In this document: positions 18,082 through 26,389 of the stretch, one piece after another
Numbering within the stretch: the stretch's first letter is position 1
Layout of the letters: each line of letters starts with the position of its first letter
NCBI GenBank assembly: GCA_007117695.1
Contig: SKFZ01000018.1
Location: 1-33,403 of the forward strand
Length of the DNA stretch: 33,403 nucleotides
Origin: Bacilli bacterium
GTDB lineage: Bacteria > Bacillota_I > Bacilli_A > RF39 > UBA660
Direction: 5' to 3'
Translations under genes and position numbers: made by a program
The notes under the pieces: model-generated
The model's input: only the letters and a program-made list of their open reading frames with translations
What the model was told of the DNA's origin: nothing
Databases searched by the model: none

Positions 18082-18680
18082 CTTTCAACTTGAATAGCTT
18101 TTAATTTAAGATTTATTTCAAATCCTGGTTCGCCAGGATTTTCGTCGTTATATAAGTATGCTTGATATCCCCAATAAGTATCTAATTCATCATCACCTGA
18201 CTCAAATGGCCATGTGATATAAATGTTGAAGTCTGATGTTCCTAAATCAGGGTCTAAAGTTGGATTTGTAACTGAAAACTCAACATTAAAAGGATAATTT
18301 TCTTCTAGCATTGTAATTAATTGCTCAGATGTATACTCCTCTGTGTCATATTCATCACCTAAAATTTTAAATCTAGAAACTTCAAAACTAAGGGATGCTT
18401 CTGTTTCACCGTGGTTCAAAACATTTATTGTATTATCATAATCCTCCATCCCGGGATACAAAGAATCTATTTCTATTTCTATAACTTCAGTTACTTCATT
18501 GTCACCATACTGAAAATCTATCCTCCATGCTTTAACGCTTGTAGTTATTCCAGTAGACACTCTTGAAGAATACACAAACCATGCAAAACTATTAAAAGAC
18601 AAGATTATAGCAGTCACTAAAATCAAGTTTATTCTTATCGCATTTTTAGCTAATTTAGGCTTGTCGAAAATGTTTTTCAT
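18078..18680 (-). CDS. TasA-like SipW-type exported protein
   Basis: A 200-aa protein. N-terminus MKNIFDKPKLAKNAIR, a hydrophobic segment (residues ~17-30), then NSFAWFVYSSR, the SipW-type motif. The mature part begins TSVKAWRIDFQYG, as in TasA-like relatives (ARWKI, ADWQI), and contains LNHGETEASLSFEV and the FNIYITWPFESGDDE strand that corresponds to IWIEGQD in the larger paralogues. A secreted fibre subunit is likely. Start ATG 18680 with AGGTGAT upstream. It is the last gene of operon D, eight bases after a SipW-like peptidase that probably processes it. Its 3' end overlaps the plus-strand gene by four bases. Confidence 0.82.
   Translation of the reverse strand: MKNIFDKPKLAKNAIRINLILVTAIILSFNSFAWFVYSSRVSTGITTSVKAWRIDFQYGDNEVTEVIEIEIDSLYPGMEDYDNTINVLNHGETEASLSFEVSRFKILGDEYDTEEYTSEQLITMLEENYPFNVEFSVTNPTLDPDLGTSDFNIYITWPFESGDDELDTYWGYQAYLYNDENPGEPGFEINLKLKAIQVES
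18120..18142 (+). terminator. Possible terminator of the plus-strand gene inside a coding region
   Basis: Nine-bp perfect stem, AAATCCTGG with CCAGGATTT, closed by a TTCG loop and followed by a short T-run, 38 bases past the stop of 17491-18081. It lies within the C-terminal codons (NPGEPGFE) of the opposite gene, so codon constraints could produce it by chance. The T-tail is short. Confidence 0.45.
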
Positions 18681-18688
18681 ATTATCAC

Positions 18689-19228
18689 CTAATCTTTTTC
18701 ATCAATTTTATACATTACCTCAGATACAATTAAAATAGCTAAAGGAACCATAACCAAAAACATAAATCCAATAGGATGGCTTACCACCTTGCTAATAAAA
18801 CTCAAAGTGTGACTTTTAAAAAGAACTACCCCGTAAACTTGATCACTCGTGATCGGCGGGTCTTCTTGATGATTGGCTATTCCTTGTGTATGGAAAATAA
18901 GCTCATCACCTGAATCATCAATTTTTATGACTCTATGAGTAACAACCTTGTTTTCAAATCCGCCTTCTTCACCTAAATAAACAACATCATCGCCAACTTC
19001 TATATTTTCTGGTGACCTCTCTTTAGATACAATCACATCTAAAACTTTATATTCTGGTTCCATACTACCAGTAATTATTGTAAATATTCTATATCCACCA
19101 ATAGTTACATTATTATCAAAAATTCTTTGAATAAGAATAACACTAACAATAAACACTACTAGTAATACTACCGCAACTTTAAATACCGCGGTAATTATTT
19201 TAAAAAACTTATTGTTCACTGACGTCAT
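18689..19228 (-). CDS. SipW-like signal peptidase I (S26B), catalytically intact
   Basis: Membrane serine endopeptidase expected to cleave the TasA-like precursors of this locus. Hydrophobic segments at about 8-33 and near the C-terminus (FLVMVPLAILIVSEVM), with an extracellular catalytic part between. The Ser of TGSMEPEYK (about residue 55) and the His of VVTHRV (about 98) form the Ser-His dyad of the S26B (SipW/Sec11) type; there is no S26A Lys. About 179 aa. The start is uncertain: ATG 19228 has AAGAGAG upstream and overlaps the previous gene by 20 bases, while ATG 19255, ATG 19249 and GTG 19219 are alternatives. Operon D, between the DUF2357-like gene and a TasA-like substrate. Confidence 0.9.
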   Translation of the reverse strand: MTSVNNKFFKIITAVFKVAVVLLVVFIVSVILIQRIFDNNVTIGGYRIFTIITGSMEPEYKVLDVIVSKERSPENIEVGDDVVYLGEEGGFENKVVTHRVIKIDDSGDELIFHTQGIANHQEDPPITSDQVYGVVLFKSHTLSFISKVVSHPIGFMFLVMVPLAILIVSEVMYKIDEKD

Positions 19229-20369
19229 CTCCACTCTCTTCGTTTTCATCTTCAATTAAATTTAATTCTTTTATACTTTCAACATAATTATTAATAGCTG
19301 TCTTAAATACTTTTTTAATTGAATCCTCATCAGCCAGGTCTTTATTGCTAATAACAACAAATTCTTTTTCAACTAAATCACTCAACTCTTCTTTGGTTAT
19401 GTTGTTATTAGTAGAAACTACTTTTTGAACCAAATTGGTAACTATTTTTTTTGTAACAACCTTCGCTCTTTCAGGACTCATTTCTTTTTGATTCATTGAA
19501 TTAACTACTAAGTAATTGAGCATAAAAGTTTCATCAATCATCTCCTTTAATCCAACATCATCTTTCAAAACATCTTTCCCTTTGTTAGTTTTTGACATAT
19601 CAGAAACATTGTTTTGCATGTAATTCCAGAGCTTAACAGCATACTGAAAATTTACATTTTTCAAAATAACATTAGTTCTCTTAATAGGTGATTGAACTTG
19701 TGCCACATTTAGCTTTTTTAAAGTTTGGAACAGATTGGAACTTTTAAATTCCATAATATAATCTTCAATTTTTTTAATTCTAACAGCTAAATTTGCTAAT
19801 TCACTATCTTTTTTTTGTCTATTGTCTTGATTAGCTTCAAAATTAACAGAAACATTAACTTCTTCTCCATCAAATTTACTTGATCCAGTATAACTCATGT
19901 TCTTTTTGTTTCTATTATCTGCATCTAAATTTATAAACCTTTTCTGCGTATTTAAATACATATCCATATTTACAATCAAACTATATATAAACCTGTTTTC
20001 GTATGTATTGAAATTTTCTTCTTTGTTAATATTCAAAATTTTAGATGGTCTAACATCACCTGTTTCCTCATCAAAGTCTTGAATAAAATTTGTATTTTTT
20101 GATAAATGTTTTATACTCTCTACAGTGATTCTTCTTGCCAACTCAATTTTTACAACTTCTTCCTCGTTAGCAATAAATCTATTTGGATTTCTTAGTATAT
20201 TATCTATGTATACTACACCTTCTTCAAAGAGTTTAACCCATTCGTCATCATATGAATATTCATCATAGTCATGGATAACTTCTAACGAAGAATCCAAAGA
20301 CTTAGCAAAAGAATCAACTTTTGCTTCATCAGTATTATTATATACATCTAATACTTTTAAATCCTTCAT
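19209..20369 (-). CDS. DUF2357/McrC-like protein
   Basis: A 386-aa soluble protein with no signal or membrane segment. The sequence FNTYENRFIYSLI (about residues 120-132), just after PSKILN, resembles the YENRF block of DUF2357 proteins, which pair with McrB-type ATPases. Its position directly after a McrB-like AAA+ gene (26 bases away) supports this. I see no PD-(D/E)xK nuclease motif in its C-terminal half, which is helical and charged. It may be an adaptor or activator of the ATPase rather than a nuclease. The acidic C-terminus (EDENEESGDDVSEQ) overlaps the signal peptidase gene. Start ATG 20369 with AAGGGG upstream. Family call is from motif memory only. Confidence 0.6.
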   Translation of the reverse strand: MKDLKVLDVYNNTDEAKVDSFAKSLDSSLEVIHDYDEYSYDDEWVKLFEEGVVYIDNILRNPNRFIANEEEVVKIELARRITVESIKHLSKNTNFIQDFDEETGDVRPSKILNINKEENFNTYENRFIYSLIVNMDMYLNTQKRFINLDADNRNKKNMSYTGSSKFDGEEVNVSVNFEANQDNRQKKDSELANLAVRIKKIEDYIMEFKSSNLFQTLKKLNVAQVQSPIKRTNVILKNVNFQYAVKLWNYMQNNVSDMSKTNKGKDVLKDDVGLKEMIDETFMLNYLVVNSMNQKEMSPERAKVVTKKIVTNLVQKVVSTNNNITKEELSDLVEKEFVVISNKDLADEDSIKKVFKTAINNYVESIKELNLIEDENEESGDDVSEQ

Positions 20370-20394
20370 TAGGCACCCCTTCTTTATTTAACTA

Positions 20395-21924
20395 TTAAAC
20401 ATTTTTCTTGAGTCTTAATAAATACTCAATTGACTCTTTCATCTGGTTTTCTCCAAAAGTTTCATTTAAAAACTCAATATATCCATCAACTTCATCTCTG
20501 ATGTATGAAATATTTAATTGCTCAAATTTTCTAAGTATCTTTCTTGCAACAAAATAATCAACACCATCAATTTCTTTCCCACCGCATGCTACATAGACTG
20601 GGACAAATTTTCTAAGATGTGCAACAATACGGTTACCAAAGGCAATCCTAAAATGTTTAATTACATAATCATCCATTATTTCTAATTTATCTAAAGTTTC
20701 TTGCGATACTGCATACTTCTCAACAGCTTCACCAAATAACTTTTCAACATAAGAAAAATTAATATCCTGTGCTTCTATGTCTTTCGCCTCAAAAACTTGA
20801 CCTTTTTCGTTAATATCAATCGGCATAGCACGGTCATAAACTTTATCAGTAACCATAAATGTTGAATCATCATTATTGATTGTTCCGATATACCAAACAT
20901 TAGGTGCAATTTTTAATTTACCATTTTTTATATACTTAGGATCTGTATCCCACTCACTTGAAACAAGTTCAACAATCCATTCATCTTTATCTGGCATCTC
21001 AAGTATCGATAACATCTCAGCGAAATAATATTCAACTCTGGAAATGTTCATCTCATCAAGTATTACTGTGTATATTTCATCTGTGTATCCTGCTTTATAA
21101 ATTTCTTTAAGCACGTCAGTCTCATTAAACTTCTTAGTAAATTCGTTAAAATAACCAAAAAGCTCGGTTCTATCACGCCAAGATGGCTGAACTGATGCAA
21201 TACACGAATCATTTTTCAAAAATTTTCCCCATGCATATGCTAAGGAAGTTTTACCAGTACCAGAAATACCTTGTAATATAATCATTCTTGTTGAAGAAAG
21301 CGCTGCTATAAATAGTCTAATCATATCTTCACGATAATAAAGGCCTAATTGCGATGCTGCAAAATTTCTAAACATATCCACTAATTCTGGCAACGTGAAA
21401 TCATTCCCAAAATTTTCTTTGGTATAATTAGCATATTGTTGATCAAGAACATGAAGTTTAGAAAATCTATGATCATCACTTAAATCTTCAACTTCTTCCC
21501 CGTCTTCATCAAGATTATCAACATTCACTTTTTCACCCGGCTTTAACCCTAATTGGGAAACCTTCATAGAAAGTATATTTTCTTTTTCTTTCATCAACTT
21601 AACAACTTCAGAATTAAGTTTAGTAACTTCTTCTAACAATTCTTCTTGCTCAACTAAACTTGCCCTAAATCTAATATATTTTCTTATCAGAAAATATACT
21701 AGTAGCCCTATTAAAATTGCTAATATTAGAAAAACAGCAATAGTTAAACCAACAAAAATCCACTCTGTACCAGTGAAGTCTTGTTTATAGTAATCTATAA
21801 CACTTCTATATGAAGCAATATCAAAAATTTTGACGATACCTTCGCCAATCGAGCGGATTATAAAAAAAACACCGCTGAAAAACACTGCTAAAAAATCATA
21901 TAAAAATCTTAAAAATGCTTGCAT
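20395..21924 (-). CDS. Membrane-anchored McrB-like AAA+ ATPase
   Basis: A 509-aa AAA+ ATPase. Two hydrophobic segments (about residues 3-26 and 54-80), a short coiled coil (about 90-120) and an acidic linker (134-150) precede the ATPase domain. Walker A is GISGTGKTS (about 219-227), Walker B is VILDEMN (about 287-293) followed by ISRVEYYFAEMLS, and sensor 1 is IGTINNDDS (about 346) with VYDRAMPI as the arginine-finger region. The DEMN and GTIN signatures are those of the McrB group. McrB proteins are normally soluble with a DNA-binding N-terminus, whereas here that part is a membrane anchor. Flanked by a DUF2357-like gene and an unknown gene in operon D, with a signal peptidase and fibre subunit downstream. 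A role at the membrane in surface assembly is inferred. Confidence 0.85.
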   Translation of the reverse strand: MQAFLRFLYDFLAVFFSGVFFIIRSIGEGIVKIFDIASYRSVIDYYKQDFTGTEWIFVGLTIAVFLILAILIGLLVYFLIRKYIRFRASLVEQEELLEEVTKLNSEVVKLMKEKENILSMKVSQLGLKPGEKVNVDNLDEDGEEVEDLSDDHRFSKLHVLDQQYANYTKENFGNDFTLPELVDMFRNFAASQLGLYYREDMIRLFIAALSSTRMIILQGISGTGKTSLAYAWGKFLKNDSCIASVQPSWRDRTELFGYFNEFTKKFNETDVLKEIYKAGYTDEIYTVILDEMNISRVEYYFAEMLSILEMPDKDEWIVELVSSEWDTDPKYIKNGKLKIAPNVWYIGTINNDDSTFMVTDKVYDRAMPIDINEKGQVFEAKDIEAQDINFSYVEKLFGEAVEKYAVSQETLDKLEIMDDYVIKHFRIAFGNRIVAHLRKFVPVYVACGGKEIDGVDYFVARKILRKFEQLNISYIRDEVDGYIEFLNETFGENQMKESIEYLLRLKKNV

Positions 21925-21945
21925 ATTTCTCTCCTATCTAAGGCG

Positions 21946-22929
21946 CTATCTTAAAACAACAACGTTTTTTCTGTCTTTAATTTTCGGGTAATAAATAGAT
22001 TGTGAACTAACCAAAATAAATCTAAAAACGTTTAAAAGTTCTATATTCACATCAGACATCGTAAATGCCTCATCTATTATAACCGCATACTTGTAACCTA
22101 ATCTCATATTTGTGTAATAACTTTCACGATCTTTAATAAATTCTGAAAATTTTATTTTTAAAATAACCTTTTCTTTACAAATGTCATTACTAATAATACC
22201 TAATATTTCACTTTGCTTAACTTTTTTATTATTTAATCCAATAGAGTAATTAACTAAGTACTTTTTCTTGAATTCTCCTTTTATAACGTCTAGCAACACC
22301 CTTGATGAAACTAAATTGTACTCTACTAAATGACTGTCTTCTTTTATATCTTTTGATGTAAAAACTTTATTTATAGCACTATCATTATATAATTTAGGGA
22401 ACTTTAGGTTATGGTTTAGTTGAGTATTATAAAGTCCATCATTATTAACCAAATAAAATTCAATGCTGAAATTTTTACAAATTGTAGAGTCAATAAATGT
22501 TTTTTTCTTTAATAAGTCTTCTTTTACCATTTCAAATATTTTATCTTTAAATTTTTTGCTTTTGATAATACCTAACTCTTTTTCTCTAAAATCTTCAAGC
22601 TGATTAATAACTAATTGAACCGAATCACATTCCTTAACGGCGTCAAAATACAGTAAAAATTTAAACATAGAAAATGTCTTTTTTAAAATATCAAAATTTT
22701 CACATTCTTCTTTCATTTCCTCAAACTTGTTGACCATTGTTAACCCAATATTGTTTTGAAAATCTTCATACTCTTTCAATCCAATATTATAATATCTGAT
22801 ATCTACATAAGTTTTTAAAAGCTGATCAAAAATATCTTGATTAAAATGTTTCGCCATAATAGTAACGGCGTATTTATTTAAGCAGCTTTTTGAAAAAATT
22901 ATATATTCATCCACCAAATTATGTTTCAT
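21946..22929 (-). CDS. Unknown cytosolic protein, first gene of the AAA+ operon
   Basis: I do not recognise this 327-aa protein. It has no signal peptide or membrane segment. The N-terminal two thirds are helical and charged (for example NKFEEMKEECENFDILKKTF). The C-terminal third looks alpha/beta, with YKYAVIIDEAFTMSDVNIELL, which recalls a Walker-B-like strand but has no matching Walker A, and ends RKNVVVLR. Start ATG 22929 has AAGGGGGATC upstream; an in-frame codon at 22971 has no ribosome site. The gap to the McrB-like gene is 21 bases, so it is probably a third component of that complex. Confidence 0.72.
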   Translation of the reverse strand: MKHNLVDEYIIFSKSCLNKYAVTIMAKHFNQDIFDQLLKTYVDIRYYNIGLKEYEDFQNNIGLTMVNKFEEMKEECENFDILKKTFSMFKFLLYFDAVKECDSVQLVINQLEDFREKELGIIKSKKFKDKIFEMVKEDLLKKKTFIDSTICKNFSIEFYLVNNDGLYNTQLNHNLKFPKLYNDSAINKVFTSKDIKEDSHLVEYNLVSSRVLLDVIKGEFKKKYLVNYSIGLNNKKVKQSEILGIISNDICKEKVILKIKFSEFIKDRESYYTNMRLGYKYAVIIDEAFTMSDVNIELLNVFRFILVSSQSIYYPKIKDRKNVVVLR

Positions 22930-23054
22930 ATGATCCCCCTTATATTCTTGACAATTTATACTTTTATACAAATAAGTTTTAATGTTTAAAGTGTTTTTTT
23001 ATTTTTTTTTCCAAACGTAAAATCACTTTATTTCACTCATATCTTTACTTTATA
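22930..23054 (-). other. Leader of operon D
   Basis: About 120 untranslated bases between promoter and ATG 22929. Contains long A-runs (minus strand, 22994-23011) flanked by AAAGTG and CACTTT, which could form a weak large-loop hairpin. No known riboswitch recognised. Confidence 0.4.
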
Positions 23055-23084
23055 AGTATATCATATTATTTAATTAATGTGCAA
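23055..23084 (-). promoter_or_regulatory. Promoter of operon D
   Basis: -35 TTGCAC (23079-23084), 18-base spacer, -10 TATACT (23055-23060) with TGA extension. Shares TTGCA and ATGATATAmT with promoters A and C. Confidence 0.8.
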
Positions 23085-23104
23085 CAAATATGGCGTTTGA
23101 CACA

Positions 23105-23136
23105 ATGAAAAAAGATAACAAATCTGTTACCTTTTC
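23105..23136 (-). terminator. Terminator of operon C
   Basis: Minus-strand stem AAAAGGTAACA with TGTTATCTTTT (23125-23135 with 23110-23120), four-base loop, T-run at the end. Lies 24 bases after the stop of 23160-24776. Confidence 0.8.
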
Positions 23137-23159
23137 TCCTTTTTTTAAAAGCTGCTTCT

Positions 23160-24776
23160 TTAATCAAGCCATTTTCCACTAATATATTGTTCTAACTGAT
23201 TACGTTCCTCAGTTGACAGAACTGAGTTATATACTATATTTTCTGCAACATCACCAGTAAAATAAGGATAATTAGCTAAATTATTACGTGAACTACCAAT
23301 ATAATAATTTTCTCCTTGATTTCCAGAGGTGCCAACAGGCAAAGTCACACTAGAACCACCATTTAAGTAGCCTCTCGCCACGCTTCCATCCCATGTGACT
23401 AATATGTGATGCCATGTACCTTGAGGAATATTTGAACCAACGGTTTGCAAAGCCCCATTAGTGTTTCCTCTTAATCGTACTCGAACATCATTGTTTTGCA
23501 TGTAAATAGCAAAAGTTGTTGCTCCTCCAATACCACCTGCTGCTCCGGCGATAATACCATCCTCTCCGGTATGTCTAAACACAAGTGATAAGCTCCAAAA
23601 ATTGCTGGAAACCGCATGAAAATTATTAACCTCAGTATTCAAAGAAGTTTCGAAATAATCTTCATTAAATCGAACAAATGGTTTATCCTCCATTTTATAT
23701 GTTGGAACTCTTCCGCCTATTGTTTGAAACGCATCATTTTCATGAGATGATAAATCTGGCCAATCATTAATTGGGTCTCCATCACTTAAACCCGAAATAG
23801 CATAACTATCTAAATGAAGAACCATTCCACTTGTCGGTACAGTTGGTTCAGTAACTTGATCATTTAAAGAATATGTTACTTCAACTATTGAATCTTCATT
23901 AACAAATGGATAAGTATGATCATTTTGATCATCAACTTTATAAAATTTAGTTCTAACACTTGAAATTGCATCTATTTTAAACGAAATAAAGTTAATGTAT
24001 TCATGACCATCTATTGTCTCGGTTTCTATTCTTAAAGACTCAATATAAATATCACTAGTCATATTTAATCTAAGTACGTTTGGATCGAAACTAAACTCAA
24101 CAATAGAAGATGCACACTTTTGTTTATTTTCTTCACTTAAACCTAAATAAGTTTGGATGTCTATAGTATCATATATATCATAACTTTCAAACGGTTCTAA
24201 AACAGTATAGTAATCTAAAGTATTAGTAACACTTAACTCTAAATAAGGATCACCAACTCCATCATCTATTCTATGTGACAATCCATAATGGCCCACTTGC
24301 AAAACAAATTCTGCACTAAGTTCTTTTTCATACGGTGAAGTTGACTTAACCGCCACTTCAATAGAAATAGTATCTTGATCCTGCAAAGTAACATTTGGAG
24401 CAACGGTCGCAATAAAATAATCAGTGCTATTAGAGCTATAAATAGTACCCTCTGATTTACTAACACTACAATTTGCATTTGATGAACATGAGTATGTTAC
24501 ATCATAATCCACGTCAGTTGTTGTTTTTAACATATTATTATCTAATGTATTTAAATTAATAATAATATCATAGGAGTCAACACCATTGTAATCGTTAATT
24601 TGATAATGGGCATGACTTTCGGTTAACTTATCACTTTGGAAAAAGAAGTTTTGTGTCACAAAGAAACTATCTCTGATCTCCACATATACAAATCTACCTA
24701 ATGTCGAAATAACAACAATACTTATTAAAATCAAAAAAATTAATACTGTGTTCATTTTTTTTATTTTTTCAATCAT
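23160..24776 (-). CDS. Surface protein: TasA-like N-terminal domain plus LamG-like C-terminal domain
   Basis: A 538-aa exported protein. Signal/anchor segment at about residues 10-28, then FVYVEIRDSFFVTQNFFFQSD, a layout typical of TasA-like mature N-termini. Residues ~30-165 look like one beta-sandwich with a Cys pair (YSCSSNANCS); ~170-310 a second beta domain. Residues ~325-538 are a LamG/concanavalin-like domain: MVLHLDSYAISGLSDGDP, WPDLSSHENDA, WHHILVTWDG, YLNGG, YYIGSSRN, FTGDVAENIVYN, and the ending LEQYISGKW. This C-terminal part is homologous to that of 26539-27801. LamG domains often bind glycans or host matrix, so an adhesive role is likely. ATG 24776 overlaps the upstream gene by eight bases, with GAGGTGAAATC before it. 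Confidence 0.85.
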   Translation of the reverse strand: MIEKIKKMNTVLIFLILISIVVISTLGRFVYVEIRDSFFVTQNFFFQSDKLTESHAHYQINDYNGVDSYDIIINLNTLDNNMLKTTTDVDYDVTYSCSSNANCSVSKSEGTIYSSNSTDYFIATVAPNVTLQDQDTISIEVAVKSTSPYEKELSAEFVLQVGHYGLSHRIDDGVGDPYLELSVTNTLDYYTVLEPFESYDIYDTIDIQTYLGLSEENKQKCASSIVEFSFDPNVLRLNMTSDIYIESLRIETETIDGHEYINFISFKIDAISSVRTKFYKVDDQNDHTYPFVNEDSIVEVTYSLNDQVTEPTVPTSGMVLHLDSYAISGLSDGDPINDWPDLSSHENDAFQTIGGRVPTYKMEDKPFVRFNEDYFETSLNTEVNNFHAVSSNFWSLSLVFRHTGEDGIIAGAAGGIGGATTFAIYMQNNDVRVRLRGNTNGALQTVGSNIPQGTWHHILVTWDGSVARGYLNGGSSVTLPVGTSGNQGENYYIGSSRNNLANYPYFTGDVAENIVYNSVLSTEERNQLEQYISGKWLD

Positions 24777-25281
24777 CTGATTTCACCTCTTTTTTGAATG
24801 AAATCTTTGTCTTTTTAACAATATATAACCAAAACACGAAAAGTGGTAATACTAAAAATGTGAAATATACCGGCCCACTTGTAAGTATTCTAATACAATT
24901 TCCAATTTTAGTTATTTCTCTTACATCATCTGAGTTCGCTATCACGTAACTACTAGATAAATATTTATTATTATCAAGAAAATACGTTGTTTCATTTTTG
25001 CTCACTTCTATAACTTCTAAAACTTTTGCATGCAAAATTTCATTAGAAGCATTATAGCTATTAAAAAACAAAATGTAATCACTAACTTCTATATTTTTTT
25101 TATTTATATCCGCAATTATTAGAGAATGGTTTTCATAAGGATGGTTTTCATTTGCTACAAAAACAACCTTATTCCCAAAATTTGATACACCAAATCCGAC
25201 AAAAGTTAAAAAATATGCCACTAGCATACTAACTAAAACTATATAAGTAATGATGATAGAAATCCACCTTTTTTTTATCAT
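24769..25281 (-). CDS. SipW-like peptidase homologue lacking the catalytic Ser
   Basis: A 170-aa membrane protein with an N-terminal hydrophobic segment (about 7-30) and a C-terminal one (about 140-160), the layout of SipW peptidases. The Ser-Met-Glu-Pro motif is missing: the aligned stretch reads VVFVANENHPYENHSLIIADI. A His remains in EILHAKV, where THRV stands in active members. It resembles the protein at 28988-29494 more than the active ones (FLDNNKYLSSSYVIANSDD against TLNNNHSISSQYVIGKNDT). I infer a non-catalytic paralogue, perhaps a chaperone or anchor for the LamG protein encoded next, which overlaps it by eight bases. Own promoter at 25297-25326; GGTGAAAC precedes ATG 25281. Confidence 0.7.
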   Translation of the reverse strand: MIKKRWISIIITYIVLVSMLVAYFLTFVGFGVSNFGNKVVFVANENHPYENHSLIIADINKKNIEVSDYILFFNSYNASNEILHAKVLEVIEVSKNETTYFLDNNKYLSSSYVIANSDDVREITKIGNCIRILTSGPVYFTFLVLPLFVFWLYIVKKTKISFKKEVKSDD

Positions 25282-25296
25282 TGTTTCACCATTTTT

Positions 25297-25326
25297 AGTA
25301 TATCATATAAAACCTTTTTTTTGCAA
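25297..25326 (-). promoter_or_regulatory. Promoter of operon C, with an A8 run in the spacer
   Basis: -35 TTGCAA (25321-25326), 18-base spacer that starts with A-residues (eight As in total from the -35), -10 TATACT (25297-25302) with TGA extension. Very short leader to ATG 25281. Confidence 0.8.
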
Positions 25327-25350
25327 CTAAATAAAAGCTTCATTCAAAAC

Positions 25351-25378
25351 AAAAAACAACCGAAGTTGGTTGTTTTTT
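25351..25378 (-). terminator. Terminator of the 328-aa TasA-like gene
   Basis: Stem AAAAAACAACC with GGTTGTTTTTT around a six-base loop, ten bases after the stop at 25389. Confidence 0.88.
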
Positions 25379-25388
25379 AATTGCTTAT

Positions 25389-26375
25389 TTAAGCTGGATC
25401 TATAGTTAATTGAATATCAAATATTGCATTACCGCCTGAAGCAGTATTTTCAGTATCTATATCTTGTCCTTCAATCCATAAGTAAAGTCTCATCTTAGTA
25501 ATTCCTTCGCTTAAGTTGAAAACAGGTACATAATCTGAGAAATCTTCTTCAGTTAAATAATCAGGCGTTACATCTGTGAAAAACTGTGAATAATTAGCTT
25601 CAGTTGCATCTCCAACTAAAACATCATCTTCTGTAGTTATTTCTGAATGTACACCAGAGTATGGCACTGCACTAACACCATCAACTGTAAGTCCATATGT
25701 GTTACTTGCATGAGCTATAGCTGCTGCTGTATGAGAATTATAGTTAGGTTCCCAAATGTATACACTAGCGCCTTCACCTGCATTCAATGATTGAATGTCA
25801 TTTGTTGAGCTACCTATAGCAGTTGTTCCTAAATTAACAAATGCTACACGAGTTGCATTTTTTATACCTGTATCAGTTGCATCTGGTGTAGAAACTCCTG
25901 AATTAGGTGTTAAATACAATTGTTCTGGTGCACTACCATCTAATCTAAAGAATAAATCAAATGCAATGAATCTACCATTTGGATTATTTCTTGTTTCTTC
26001 AAATTGTGTTGTAGTTAAAATGTAGTTACCACCAGTATTTGTTTCAACTACACCATAAAACATTTCCATACGGCCTTCTTCGTTCATATTACCAATTGTA
26101 GAAACAGGTTCTAAAACTTCTGGTATTTGATTAACACTCGATTCATATGTGTCAGCAATGTCTCTTAGTTCTTCAACATCAATAATTGACCTCCAGCTAA
26201 TACCGTCGGCTGACACTTGAATACCACCTTGTGCCTCTACGTTAACTTGAATAGAACTAATAGATACTGTTCTATTCGCAGTAAACCATGCATAAGTTGC
26301 AGTCGATAAGAATACAGCTGTCGAGAACAACATTGTAAGTAACAACAAGACCCTTCTTTTTTGTTTTGTTTTCAT
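25389..26375 (-). CDS. TasA/camelysin-like exported protein, probable major subunit
   Basis: A 328-aa protein. N-terminus MKTKQKRRVLLLLTMLFS, a hydrophobic segment, then STATYAWFTANRTVS, a clear SipW-type cleavage motif; the mature start NVEAQGGIQVSADG follows. Paralogous over its length to 15582-16580 (QIPEVLEPVST, FIAFDLFF, LTPNSG, VYIWEPNYNSH, LYLWIEGQDID). ATG 26375 is chosen because GGAAGGAGG lies just before it; an earlier in-frame ATG (26408) lies at the 5' end of the transcript. It is a single-gene unit with its own promoter, a 5' stem-loop and a strong terminator, as expected for an abundant product. I therefore infer that it is the main fibre subunit. Confidence 0.85.
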   Translation of the reverse strand: MKTKQKRRVLLLLTMLFSTAVFLSTATYAWFTANRTVSISSIQVNVEAQGGIQVSADGISWRSIIDVEELRDIADTYESSVNQIPEVLEPVSTIGNMNEEGRMEMFYGVVETNTGGNYILTTTQFEETRNNPNGRFIAFDLFFRLDGSAPEQLYLTPNSGVSTPDATDTGIKNATRVAFVNLGTTAIGSSTNDIQSLNAGEGASVYIWEPNYNSHTAAAIAHASNTYGLTVDGVSAVPYSGVHSEITTEDDVLVGDATEANYSQFFTDVTPDYLTEEDFSDYVPVFNLSEGITKMRLYLWIEGQDIDTENTASGGNAIFDIQLTIDPA

Positions 26376-26389
26376 ATTTCCTCCTTCCA

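Noticed and set aside
19209-21924. McrBC-type restriction system
   Set aside because: The ATPase is membrane-anchored with no DNA-binding N-terminus, and I see no nuclease motif in the partner; no methylase or other defence gene is nearby.
22994-23011. Poly-T/poly-A stretch upstream of operon D as a terminator or switch
   Set aside because: It lies in the leader, not in the promoter spacer, and has no stable hairpin next to it.
24769-24776. TGA read as Trp (Mycoplasma-type code)
   Set aside because: TGA acts as a normal stop at gene ends here and at 32616, and Trp codons in the genes are TGG.
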